Source of the DNA: Ceratobasidium sp. AG-K
Lineage: Eukaryota > Basidiomycota > Agaricomycetes > Cantharellales > Ceratobasidiaceae
Assembly (NCBI GenBank): GCA_037039685.1
Contig: JAWNGF010000002.1
Span: forward strand, 3,472,001 to 3,536,000
DNA: 64,000 nucleotides
Reading direction: 5' to 3'
The position numbers and the translations under genes were made by a program. Shown here piece by piece: positions 1 to 10,843 of the stretch (its first letter is position 1; each line of letters starts with the position of its first letter). Under the pieces are notes generated by a model. That model was not told the origin of the DNA. It saw only the letters and a list, made by a program, of their open reading frames with translations, and did no database searches.

Positions 1-647
1 GTGTGCTTGTGACCCACCGATTCAAGGAGTGCGCGGTACGCACGACTGTATGCGTTTACCATCTCATGCGGCGCCATGTGGATAATCCATCAACATGATG
101 GCTCTACACCGCTTCTGAACCCCTCACGGACGTGAATGCCCGATCGCAAACCGAAGAGTAGGATATGTACGTAGAGGGGTGGCTGCCCAGAGAGAAAATA
201 CACCAACTGTATTCCAAATTGGGCTGACCGATGAGCGGCGAAATGATGCTTAGAAGCCATTCAACGAAAGCCCCTGTGTGGTGCTCTGACATAAATCGTG
301 ACTCCAGCGGACAACGGGTGCACTCAACTACTTTCTGTTGCACAGTAAACCGAGGTTCCTTCCTTCTGTCAGCGCATTGATCCAAGTAAGGAAATAGCTA
401 TGCTGAATGAGGGTAAGTGTATCTGCATCCTCCAGTGTATGCTATCTGAATCTTGAGCGAACACTTGCGGAACAGAGTTGAGCACTTTGGGCGGGTGCGA
501 CCAAGGGACGATTGGCGGAGCGATGGAAGACCCGGTCAATAGCTCCCCTCAGTATCTCTGTGGCTCGAGTAGCACGGGCGACATCCGCGTGAATGAAGGC
601 TCGTATACCGAGGACTCGGTAGGTGGCCGCCCAGATATGGCAGGTAG
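1..647. other. Upstream region, no supported gene
   Basis: No convincing gene was found here. Open frames on both strands are short and lack recognisable domains. An ATG at 523 opens about 60 codons, but I could not splice it in frame to the TPR exon that follows. The TPR reading frame is closed by a TAG at 645-647, so the 5' end of the TPR-CHAT gene must lie in this region behind an intron, or be missing. Confidence 0.4.
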
Positions 648-3600
648 TGGGCCAGAAATGAGGTTCGTGAAGGGGAACGGCATACAGCACGCCCAAACTG
701 CCGGCAAATATTGATAGAGACATCTAAATTCACATTGGCGACTCCCAGGTCGAGGAATGACATTGTGGGCGGATTGAGGGCACGTGGAGCCGCTCTATAC
801 GATAGGTTTCAACATTCAGGTGCCCTTAAAGATATAAATCAAGCGATTGCGTGCTGGAAAGAAGCCGTATCTCAAACAAACGATTCCCAGTTAGAAAGGG
901 CAGGGTTGCTTAACAACCTCGGGGTCGCATATCGGCACCGGTTTGAGCGTCTTGGCGAGCTTGCCGACCTGGATGAAGCTATCGGATTCCAGGCTCAATC
1001 AGTGCCGCTCCTACCTGATGGACACCCAGACAAGCCAGGCACGCTCAGTAATCTTGGGATTTCATACCACACTCGGTTTGAGCGCCTTGGGAAATTGGCG
1101 GACTTGAATAACGCCATTGAATACGGTACTCAGGCCGTCTCGCTGACACTTAATAATCATGCAGTCGATCCCGGTACCCTCAATAACCTCGGACTCTCAT
1201 ACTTAACTCGATTTGAGCGCCTTGGCGAGCTGGTGGACTTGAACAAGGCGGTTGAATGCGGTGCCCAGGCGCTTTCATGCACACCCGATGGTGATGCTGA
1301 CAAACCCGCCAGACTCAACAACCTAGGGAGCTCATACCGCATTCGGTTTGAGCGTCTCGGTCAGCTGGTGGACCTGAACAAAGCGGTTGAATGTAGTACC
1401 CAAGCAGTTTTACTCGCGCCCAATGGTCATGCAGACAACCCAAGCATGCCGAATAATCTCGGGCTCTCATGCCTGGCTCGGTTTGGGCACCTTGGGGATC
1501 TAGTTGATTTAAACAGAGCAATCGAATGCAGTGCTCACGCAATTTCACTTACGCCAGATGGCCATGCAGTCAAGCCAGTCTTTCTGAGTAGCCTCGGGGA
1601 CTCATACCTGGCCCGGTTAAACCGCCTTGGCGAGTTGGTGGACTTGAACAAAGCTATTGAATGTAGTACCCGGGCAATTTCACTCACGCCCGATGGTCAC
1701 CCAGACAAGCCGCGCTTCCTCACCCATCTCGGAACCTCATACAACACTCGGCTTCAGCTGGTTGGCGAGCCGGCGGATGTGAACAAGGCAATCGAATGTG
1801 GTATCCAAGCAATTTCACTAACATCCGATGATCACGCAGAGAGGCGAGGCAGACTCAGCACCCTTGGACTCTCATATCTCACTCGGTTCAAGCGACTCGG
1901 CGAACTGGAGGACCTCAACAAGGCGATAGAGTGTAGTGCTCACGCAGTTTCACTCATACCTGATGGTCACCCAGCTAAGCCAAGCTTGCTCAATAAGCTC
2001 GGAGCCTCGCACCGGACCCGGTTTGAGCGTTTTGGCGAGATAACAGACTTGAACGAAGCGATTGAATGCGGTATTCAGGCGATCTCACTTACGCCTGACG
2101 GTCATGCGTTCAAGGCAAGCCTTATTAACAACCTCGGAGGCCTGCACGTAACTCGGTTTGAGCTCCTCGGCGAGCTGGTAGACCTGAACAAAGCGATCAA
2201 ATGTGGTGTTCAGGCAGTTTCGCTCACGCCCGATGATCATGCAAGCAAGCCAGGCTTCCTTAATAACCTCGGAGCCTCATACCTGACCCGTTCAAAGCGT
2301 CGCGGCGAGCTGACGGACCTTGACAAAGCGATTGAATGCGGTGTTCAAGCGGTTTCAATTATGCACGATGCCGATACAAACAAGCCGGGCTTTCTAAACA
2401 ACCTCGGGCTCTCATACCAAACTCGGTTCAAGCGACTCGGCGAGGTGATAGATCTGAACAAAGCGATCGAATTCAGTGCTGAAGCGATCTCGCTCGCACC
2501 CGATGGTCACGTAGATAAGCCAAACGCTCTCAACAGCCTCGCACTGGCATACCTGGCGCGGTTTGAGCGCCTTGGGGAGCCGGTGGACTTGGACAAATCA
2601 ATTGAATGCGGTATCCAAGCCGTGTCGCTTACACCTAATGGTCATGCGGACAAGCCAAGCTTTCTCGACAACCTTGGAAATTCATATAGCACCCGAGTTG
2701 ATTATTCGCAGGCACCGTCGGACCTTGAGTCTGCGATTGATTGCTACAAAGATGCTGCACAATCTTTCGCTGGACCACCGTTTTCTCGTTTCTATGCATG
2801 CCGCCGGCTGGCTCGGTTGACATCTCAACCAGCCTCCGTATCATCTCCTTATGCCGCGTACCAACAAGCGATGGACCTACTCCCGCAGCTCATCTGGATT
2901 GGTACCACTCTCGGCCGACGTTATAGCCTTATCACAGACGTTGGCGACTTCGCTACTGAGGCCGCGGCTTATGCTATTAGTATTAATGATTATGAGCTTG
3001 CTCTCGAGTGGCTTGAGGCAGGTTGCTCGATAGTCTGGGGCCAGATAGCCTAGCTACGCACACCGTTTGACGCGCTTTCCGCCGCGATCCAGCCCTTGCG
3101 GACCAGCTCAAGGAAATCGGTCGTAGGCTGGAGTATGCAGGCTCCAGGACATCCTCCGTGCCATCCCTCGCAGGGGACGAACATGACTTAGATCAAGAAG
3201 TAAGCGACCGTACCAGATTAGCGCTTGATTGGGAGGTACTTCTAAATAAGGCCCGCTCCATTGCCGGGTTTGAGGACTTCTTACGCCCTTCCAAATCGGA
3301 CAAGCTACTCGGCGCCGCCAAGTCGCACCCTGTTGCTGTCCTTAATGTTCACAAGTCGCGCTGCGATGTTCTCATTCTTAGACCACATAGCAACATCATT
3401 TCCCATATTTCATTAACAGAACTTTCTACAAACAGCGCAATGGCAGCACGTAACCATCTGATGTCGCAGGTCCGACAACGCAAAATTGGTCGCCTGAGTC
3501 GAATCGAGCCACTCGAGAAGTCGCTCAATGACCTATGGTCAAGCGTGCTCAAGCCCGTGCTCGACTTTTTGGGATATACGGTGCGTTAGTGCTAACTTTC

Positions 3601-4419
3601 GCACCCATTTCTGCCTTACCCATGCTAAACAATTTACAGGGCAAGCTTCCAATTGAAGATCTGCCGCGCCTTACTTGGTGTACCACTGGTTTGCTATCGT
3701 TTCTTCCACTTCATGCCGCGGGGCGCTATGATGGGTCACAAGACAATGCGTTTGATCTAGTCGTATCATCCTATACGCCAACCCTGAGTGCATTGTTAGT
3801 GCAACAATCCGTACCCACTAGTGGTGGGGTCCTTGCTGTCAGCCAAGAGCACACACCAAACCTGGCCAGCTTGCCATGCACAAAAGACGAGCTAACGATT
3901 ATACAGAAATATACGCAGCGAGGTCACTTTTTGCAACTTCAGAATGAAGAAGCAACCGTAGATCAGGTTTTGGATGCGATGGACCGCTTCAGTTGGGTCC
4001 ACTTGGCCTGCCACGGCAGCCAAGACGTAACCGACCCGACACAGAGCTCGCTCCATTTACACGATGGCAACCTCACACTTGCGATGATCACCAAGCGTTC
4101 GTTCACCGGCAAGGGTCTGGCGTTTCTGTCTGCATGTCAAACTGCAGCTGGGGATAAGCAGCTCCCAGAAGAGGCGGTGCATCTGGCGGCAGGAATGCTA
4201 ATGGCCGGGTTCCCGAGTGTGATAGGGACAATGTGGAGCATCGCCGATGAGGATGGACCAAAAATCGCAGACAAGGTATATGCGTCGTTACTGAAGGATG
4301 GTGGGATGAATCACCAGGATGCGGCGAGGGCGTTGCACCAGGCGGTGGCTGGGCTGCGTGGGGAGGTTGGAGAAACATGCTTTGAGCGGTGGGCGCCATT
4401 CATACACATTGGCTCCTAA
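648..4419 (+). pseudogene. TPR-CHAT domain protein, broken by a stop and a frameshift
   Basis: The product would be a tetratricopeptide-repeat protein with a C-terminal CHAT (caspase/HetF-associated) cysteine-peptidase domain. An array of 14 TPR-like units of 45 residues occupies about 909-2798, followed by a helical linker. After an intron at 3581-3639 comes the CHAT domain, with the His of HLACHG (about 4012) and the Cys of SACQT (about 4134), so the expected His/Cys dyad is present. The gene looks damaged. A TAG at 3051-3053 interrupts the linker just before LRTPF, and one base appears to be missing at about 3081-3086, after which the frame resumes as DPALADQL. The TPR frame has no ATG between the stop at 645 and the repeats, so the 5' end is also unresolved. 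It could be a pseudogene, or sequence error could contribute. CHAT proteases in some fungi are linked to gasdermin-type cell death, but no gasdermin gene is visible here. Confidence 0.75.
909..2798 (+). repeat. Tandem 135-bp TPR-coding repeat, 14 units
   Basis: Fourteen copies of a 45-codon unit run from the Leu codon at 909 to the unit starting at 2664. The interval is exactly 13 x 135 bp, so there has been no net insertion or deletion across the array. Each unit follows the pattern LNNLGxSYxxRFxRLGEL, then DLNKAIECG, then AVSLTPDGHADKP. Units are diverged rather than identical, which indicates old duplication with the frame conserved. Confidence 0.9.
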
Positions 4420-4861
4420 GTTGATTACGCTGTTTGATTGTGTCTGCGAAAGCTTACGAAATATGTAACATCATACCTATATAAGTGCTGTTATCTTCGA
4501 TAACCTGCCTGTTTCAAAAATGGTATCCACTTCAATGGATAGATTTTATATGCTGTTCAACATGTATGGGAATTAGCACTACCACCAATACCTAACAAGT
4601 AACCTCCTCATAGCGGGGCAGAACCGGAAATGGTCACTCATCCCCTTTTTTGTTGCGCGGCATATGGAGAGGATCGACACGAGCACCTGGGCTCCAGGGG
4701 ACGGGATTTCCTCACTCTGGGTTTCCTACTGTCCTCGCCCGAGGGCATACAGGTGCTTTTCGGCTTCATCAAGGCCACACGCCAATTCGCAAACACCCTT
4801 AGATAGTCTTAGCTTAGTTTAAAAGTCCAAAATATAACTAGATTTAGACGGGTCCCATGCA

Positions 4862-5000
4862 CTCAGCAAAAACCTAAAATGCTGCGGGGCGCTCCGTAGC
4901 TCGGTTTTGCTCGGGAGCACGTGATCACATCGCTCCGAAGCGCTCAAGGAGCCTACGGAGGGCTCTGGAGCACCCCGGAGCATCTTCAATTTTTGCTGAG
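4862..5000. repeat. Palindromic MITE-like element
   Basis: The two ends are imperfect reverse complements. The left end begins CTCAGCAAAAA followed by ATGCTGCGGGGCGCTCC. The right end, read on the other strand, begins CTCAGCAAAAA followed by ATGCTCCGGGGTGCTCC. The pairing continues inward through CTCCGTAGCTC and GAGCCTACGGAG, giving a foldback of about 139 bp with arms of 40-50 bp. No transposase is encoded and I could not identify a convincing target-site duplication. It is most like a non-autonomous DNA element or its remnant. Confidence 0.55.
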
Positions 5001-5771
5001 CATTCCAGTGAGAACCACGAGCTCCACACGCTTTCTCCCAAGCGCTCGAGGCAAGCGTCAATATTAATTGAGTTCAAGTGAGCCCGTTAGCGCTCCGGAG
5101 ATTTTCAATTTTTGCCAATATGTGCCCGCTTTGCTCCTGGGGAAGTCATGGTCGTGAAATGAATTTGAATTCATCTCTTCCTCGGAGTCGAGTCTCGATT
5201 AGGGTGTGCGGGAGTGATGTTGCGTTGTCCAGAAGCGAGAGGCAGTCCACTGGAAGTGTCCATGGCCAGCGCTCTCAACCAAGCACAGTAAGGCACGAGC
5301 ATTCCCCTTGAGACCGGGATTATATATTATCCGAGTACCTTACAGCACTTTATAGACAAACCCAGAATACGATGCGGTCATGGTACGAGTATCGCTGACG
5401 GAATACAACTTCTACTTGCGATACCGGCAATTCGGACTGAAACTAGCATCTATCTCATTCCCCTACAATTGAGATCCACGACCGGCTTCCTAACTTAAGA
5501 TGCCTAAGAACCTAATCGGCGATCAGGATACCTCGTGAGCACATCGTCCCTTGTCTTTGACCGGTGGGTTTCCAGGCTTCCAGGCTACGGTAGGGAAGAC
5601 GACAGCTGCTATGGTTCCCGGTTGACTTGCTACGATCTAATCCACCACGCGAGACCTGACTCACAAGCTCTTGCAATGTCCCATATTTGTTTACAGTGGT
5701 TAACAAATGCTTTGCACAAGTGTTATTTCAACTGGAACGATTTGGCCCGAGGCGGTGAAGAGCGGACCGAC

Positions 5772-5777
5772 CACGTG
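5772..5777. promoter_or_regulatory. E-box CACGTG upstream of the SREBP-like gene
   Basis: A palindromic CACGTG followed by AC lies about 160 bp upstream of the bHLH-gene ATG. SREBP-type factors can bind both E-boxes and sterol-response elements, so autoregulation is possible. This is an inference from position and motif only. Confidence 0.3.
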
Positions 5778-5934
5778 ACCTCGGCATCGTACGAGGGATT
5801 TCGAGTGGTACGACATCAGACATATCTCCAGCAACCGTCGGTGTCCGTCCATTAGCTCCCACCACCACCTCGCCCGCTCTTACGGGTGACTGCCAAATTT
5901 ATCACTACACTTATTCTGTCGGCGTACTAGCACG

Positions 5935-8680
5935 ATGAACTACGAGTCATTGTCCCCCGCCGCCTCGCTTTCGCCGCCTTCGATCTCGAGCGGAGACACG
6001 GATTCAGACGATCAACACGTCTCCTCGCCCGCCAACTCGTTTTCGTATTACCCGAACAACGCATCGTCGTCTTCTTCGAACACTTCTGTTTCGGAGAGCC
6101 CAGACCTTGGGTTTGCCCAGTTTATGCCGGACATAGGCCTACAGGCAACGATGCAGGAACTAGGAATGTCGATTGATGGATGGGAACAGTGGAACGATAG
6201 CGACAAGCCGATTGTGGATCCTGCCATGCTGTTTTTGGACTTGGACGGACTTGGAGGCGCTGGGATCCCGATGCCAACGACACCTGCCACCACACATAGC
6301 TCCATATCTAATAACCCGATCACTCCCCCTTCTATCACTCCCCCCGTCTCTGGCTTGGGTCTATCCAAGAGCGATTTTGCAGCTGCTCGTGCATCCCATT
6401 TGCTCTCTATTCCTTCTGCACCTGCTCTTGACACTCCAGCACAGGCTGTACCCAAGTCCGAGCCGCTGAGCGCTGCCGACGATATTGCGCAACGGATATT
6501 GGCTCGCACACGGGCCAACGTAGTCCGACAGCCCCAACAACAACAAGTTCAGCTGCCACCTCATATGCCCGGTACAATGGCAGGGATCGTAATGCCGAGT
6601 CTCCCGAACGTCCCTCGTCCAGGTGCCACCAATGGCGCCTCGAATATGCCCGCGGACGCCAACGCATTCGCTGATATGCAACTAGGTATGACTCTAGCTA
6701 TTGCAGTTGATACTTGGCTAACTATAATCTAGATCCAAATGATACAGTTCTCTCGAACGAATACCTGGCTATCCTTCAAAATGCTCAGTCGATGCCCGAC
6801 TTTTTCTCTGCTGCATTTAATACCACCCCCGCTGTCCCTCAACACGCCCTCCCCCCTACTCTCCCTACTCTACCCGACACAGCCAAGGTTGCTCAAGCGC
6901 CGCCACCTCTTCGGACCAAGACCTCTCACACCACTATCGAACGTCGCTACAGGACAAACCTTAATACCCGCATCACTGCTCTGCGACATGCAGTCCCGGC
7001 CCTCCGCGTGCTCGACAAGGCAGCATTCCCCAACGAGCAGCCCGACGAGCACGGCCTCTGCGACGGAGTCCGACCTGCACGCAAGGCGAGCAAGGCTAGC
7101 GTTCTCGGCAAAGCGACCGAGTACATTCGAGTCCTGAAACGGAGAGAAAAGCGCCTGGACGGCAAGGTCGGAGGACTCAAAGCCTTGGTCAGGTGCATCA
7201 GTGGTGAAGAAGTCGTACGGGAATGGGAGGCCGAATGGGTCCGCGTGCACGGAGGTCCGGAAACCGACTCGATTGGAGTGGACGATTCGCCCGAGGGAGA
7301 AGCCGATGGGGACGATGACGACAGCGATGGAGATGAACCCAAGGCCAAGCGCGCACGCGCCGACGCCCCTGCCCCCGCCGTCGGAGAAAAACGCAAACGT
7401 GGACGTCCACGCAAGTCGCCTCAGACCGAGACGTTCCCTTCCCCGGTTGCGATTGCGCCCGCTCCGATGGCGAGCGATAATGGCAAGTACCTCCTTGGGG
7501 TATTCTTGTTCTTTTCGTTCTTCAAGGGTGGAGTCAAGTATCCTCAGGCGCCGGTGCACCATACGCATGCTGGATCTGTCATTTCGCATGCAAGCTCGGT
7601 GATCACCTCGCCCACCGAAGTCAGCTCGCCTTGGGACTTTGCTCACGCGGCGCATACGGTGTTTTCGATTGTGTTGTTGGTATCTCTTCTGTGGGGATGG
7701 ATGCGCTCGATGGCTGGGTCGAAGAAGGGACGAGGAGTCGTTGAGAACGCCAAGGCGGTTATGGCCAAGGGTGCGTACAATTTAACCTCGAGTTTGGTGA
7801 CATAAATTTAACCTTGTCTCCAGGACGCGCGCTCTCGGCTGTTTCACGTATATGGACCGCTGCTCAGTTATATTTTGATGCCAACGCCTGTGTGGAGAGC
7901 GACGCCATGATTGCGCTCTTGGTCGCACCCGTCTGTCGCCCGCTTGCTCGGAGGTTCTGGACCAAGGCTGGCGAAAGGCTCGAGTACGTTCCCGAGATCA
8001 CCGAGGATCTTGCCAGTGGAGAAGACACGCCCCTCGCCTCGGGCTTCGCCACACCTACCAGCCCCACTGAAGTCCCGAAACTAGTCCTTAGCCTCGCTGT
8101 GGAAGACGCTGAAGCTGCCTACGTTTCTGCCCTCAACGGAAGTGGTATTGCCGGTGACGAAGAAAACACCCCCAACGACTCGGACGTATTCGATTTCATC
8201 GCTGCCGCTCAAGTCGTCGACGTCATGTTTGACCTCGCTGTTGGCAAATTCGTCGAAGCGTCTGGCTCGGGCTCGAGTTCAGCAGACAAAGTCAGCACCG
8301 ACGAAGCCACCGAGGCAGTTCGTACCGTCACCCGCCTCGGCACCGGCTTGAAGAGCCACCAACTCCGCCAAGTCGTCCGGGCATGGGAAAACGTCTGCGG
8401 CACCGACGGTGATCGTACAGTCTTGGTCGCTGAATCCGTGGAGGGCGAGTCGGACAAGTTGCGTGGTGTGCGGTCACTTGTTCGCGCGCTCGAGTTGCAT
8501 CGCAAGGTGTATCCCGACTTGGTGAGCACGCCTACTTTGGGTGCGGTGAACGCGCCTGCTCCTGATGGTGGTGCGGCGTTGGCGCTTCGAGTTGCGTTGG
8601 GTATGCCTGTGTTTGACTCGAGTGAAGAGTTGGAGAGTGCGAGGGATAGAATGGTTGATCGGTTGGTTGATGAGGCGTAG
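5935..8680 (+). CDS. SREBP-like membrane-bound bHLH transcription factor
   Basis: Exons 5935-6685, 6733-7770 and 7824-8680 join in frame to 881 codons. The N-terminus is Ser/Pro-rich, as in activation domains. A bHLH lies at about residues 311-390. Its basic region contains ERRYR, with the Tyr (about residue 323) that marks the SREBP class. The HLH loop is enlarged by about 20 residues compared with animal SREBPs. Next come an acidic stretch (about 431-452), an AT-hook-like KRGRPRKS (about 472-479) and two hydrophobic segments (about 502-516 and 557-574) flanking a short loop, then a C-terminal domain of about 300 residues. This matches the SREBP plan: an ER-anchored precursor whose N-terminal half is released to regulate sterol and hypoxia genes. 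The start is the first ATG of the long open frame. Both introns are 47-53 bp with normal GT-AG ends. Confidence 0.8.
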
Positions 8681-8986
8681 AAGATCTTAAATTGTTTGTT
8701 TCGTTCTTGTTTACGTTTTGGATGTCTTGGTTTCCGTGTGTGTTTCGAGTATAGTACGACTTGTGTTTTTTGGACTGAAAAATGACTTTGTGATACCATT
8801 CTGGGTTGCCTCGAGCCCACGGCCGAGAAGTTGTTTGTTATTTGAAATAGATGACATACTCTAATCGTGACTCAAAAGGAAACTGCGATCCTCTGCAATT
8901 GATTATACCACACAGTGCCCTTCAGTCTGTGTTTTTAACCTTTCAGGTCCCAGAGTCTAGAGCTTTGCCACCCGGAATTCATTAGC
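8681..8986. other. Short intergenic region between the SREBP-like and CIA1 genes
   Basis: About 306 bp between two genes in the same direction. It should hold the 3' end of the SREBP-like transcript and the CIA1 promoter. No further feature was seen. Confidence 0.5.
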
Positions 8987-10326
8987 ATGGCCGAGGAGAC
9001 AGCTTGGACAATCCGGCAAATCGCTTCTTTGACAGGTGGGCGCAATAATGTGATTTTATTTGACCACTTGTACCATAAAAAAAACTTGAATATTCAGGAC
9101 ACGAGGACCGTGCCTGGCAAGTGGCCTGGAACCCAGATGCACCACTCCTTGCGTCATGCTCCACAGACAAGACTGTACGATTATATTCGTATTCTATGCC
9201 GGCCGAGTTGTCGCTGGACAAGGAGCACGATTATCGATTTACAACCGCAACCACCATTCCCACAGGACACACGCGCACAGTACGGGCACTTTCATGGGCG
9301 CCTGGAGGAAAGAGCTTGGCGGTGGGGTCATTTGATTCGACCATTTCCATCTGGGAGCGATCGACAGGGGGGACAGTGGGGACGAGGGCGGAGATCAGCC
9401 ATCTGGCGAATGGGAAATGGTCTCTCAACTTGAAGGTCACGAGAACGAGTGCAAGAGCGTGGCCCATTCACATAGCGGCACGTTATTAGCCAGTTGCAGC
9501 CGAGACAAGAGTGTTTGGATATGGGAGGGTATGTTGTCTGGGTTTGGCTGTGCCGAGTGGCTGATTGCGCGTCTGTAGTACAACCCGACGCCGAGTTCGA
9601 GTGCCTCAGCGTCATGATGGAACACTCACAGGACGTCAAGGCGGTTACGTTCCACCCTCGGGAGGATATCCTGGCCTCTGCCTCGTACGACGATACGATC
9701 AAGTTGTACATCGATGATCCCTCGGACGACTGGTACCCCTTTGCGACTTTAAAGGGTCACACTTCAACCGTTTGGTCGCTTTCCTTTAGCCCTTGCGGTC
9801 GGTTTCTTGCTTCGTCATCTGACGACAAGTCTATTAGAATTTGGAGGCACGCCCCAGCCGATACCGGGTCTCGCACCCCCGGTGATTGGCGCCCTGCTCT
9901 GGACTGGCAAGCGCACTCTCGCCCAATATACTCGATATCCTGGGGGTGCAAATCGCCCGTAAATGAATCGGAAGACGTTCTTGGATACATAGCCAGCGCA
10001 GGAGGAGATGGTCGGATCAGAATCTGGAGGGTGGGTTAATGCTACTGGCTTATTCTGGGTTCGTGCTGAATAGGGGCAATGCAGGTATCGGAGGCGGGGG
10101 CCGGTCTGACATGTGCTGAAATGTGCTCGCTTGATAAGGCACATGGGGACGCTGAAATCAACTGCGTCTCGTGGTGCCCACGGCCGAATATGTATGGTGT
10201 GCTTGCTACTACGGGAGATGACGGGATTGTGAATGTGTGGAAAGTGTCGGTGAGTGATGTCATCTCGTAAACGTCGGTTAAGTTGTGCCTAACGATCGGC
10301 AATGGCATCGCCGCTAGGAATCGTAG
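8987..10326 (+). CDS. CIA1: CIA1/CIAO1-type WD40 protein, with an apparent 1-base deletion
   Basis: This is a WD40 beta-propeller of the cytosolic iron-sulfur assembly targeting complex. Exons: 8987-9035, 9098-9528, 9579-10030, 10085-10249 and 10318-10326. Family signatures are clear: LTGHED at the first splice junction, [70 protein letters not shown] and a C-terminal DDGIVNVWK. The frame breaks in a run of six G at 9367-9372. Upstream of it the frame reads [10 protein letters not shown], and downstream the conserved [10 protein letters not shown] is in another frame. One extra G restores the frame and makes the exon sum 369 codons (368 residues). Because CIA1 is essential in yeast, a homopolymer error is more likely than a null allele. 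The terminal 9-bp exon is a weak inference; the frame could instead end at the TAA at 10268-10270 if that intron is retained. Confidence 0.8.
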
Positions 10327-10843
10327 AGCGTGATGTTATATATGAAGGAATTCTGACCAATTTGGTTATGTCGGTAAAGCGAGTTTCGGGCCCGCGCTGT
10401 TCGGCAAAGCATGATTATCGGAGTGTGGACATTAAAATGGTTGCCACATCCGAGGAGAGGTTCTATCCCGAGCGTGGGCCACGCTGTTATATCGCAACCG
10501 TCCAGACCACGGGCTCCCCCTACTATCCGAGCAACCAAATGACAATTGACTCGATCGGTCTTGGGCAACGCCCCCACATGATTGCACAGCCCAAGGTGCC
10601 TGAATAAACATAGTGAGCATTACCGCGCCCGGCTTAGTCGCGGCCGACTTGGAGATGAGCCTGTCCAAATACGCTCACTGGGCTACAAAACGGTGATTCA
10701 GAAACGCCGGTTCATCTCAAGTTGCTTGCCCCCATCCGTGTCGTTTTTGGTCCTACTACTCTCCCTCCTGTTTGAAGGATACCTAACCAAGTGTGTATTT
10801 TTGTAGCATGTATGCTGGTAACTTTACTGACTATCTCGACAGT
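10327..10843. other. Intergenic region between CIA1 and the Zn2Cys6 gene
   Basis: About 517 bp with no supported gene. A frame of about 100 codons crosses it but has no recognisable domain and begins inside the CIA1 3' region. Confidence 0.4.

Larger units (their letters stand above)
4420..5934. other. Intergenic region, 1.5 kb
   Basis: No coding region is supported. The notable content is the palindromic element at 4862-5000. A 12-base string, TTCAATTTTTGC, occurs at about 4984 and again at about 5102. The last 200 bp should contain the promoter of the bHLH gene, including a CACGTG site at 5772-5777. Confidence 0.6.

Noticed and set aside
104..385. Minus-strand frame with text ECTRCPLESRF, faintly like a dynamin G-domain.
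   Set aside because: Too short, starts with TTG, and no other dynamin motif is present nearby.
711..3053. Taking 711 as the start of the TPR gene.
   Set aside because: The codon is TTG and the frame is open only from 648 with no ATG before the repeats, so the true start is elsewhere.
6870..7655. Long minus-strand frame antisense to the SREBP-like gene.
   Set aside because: It is complementary to conserved bHLH coding sequence and shows no family text of its own.
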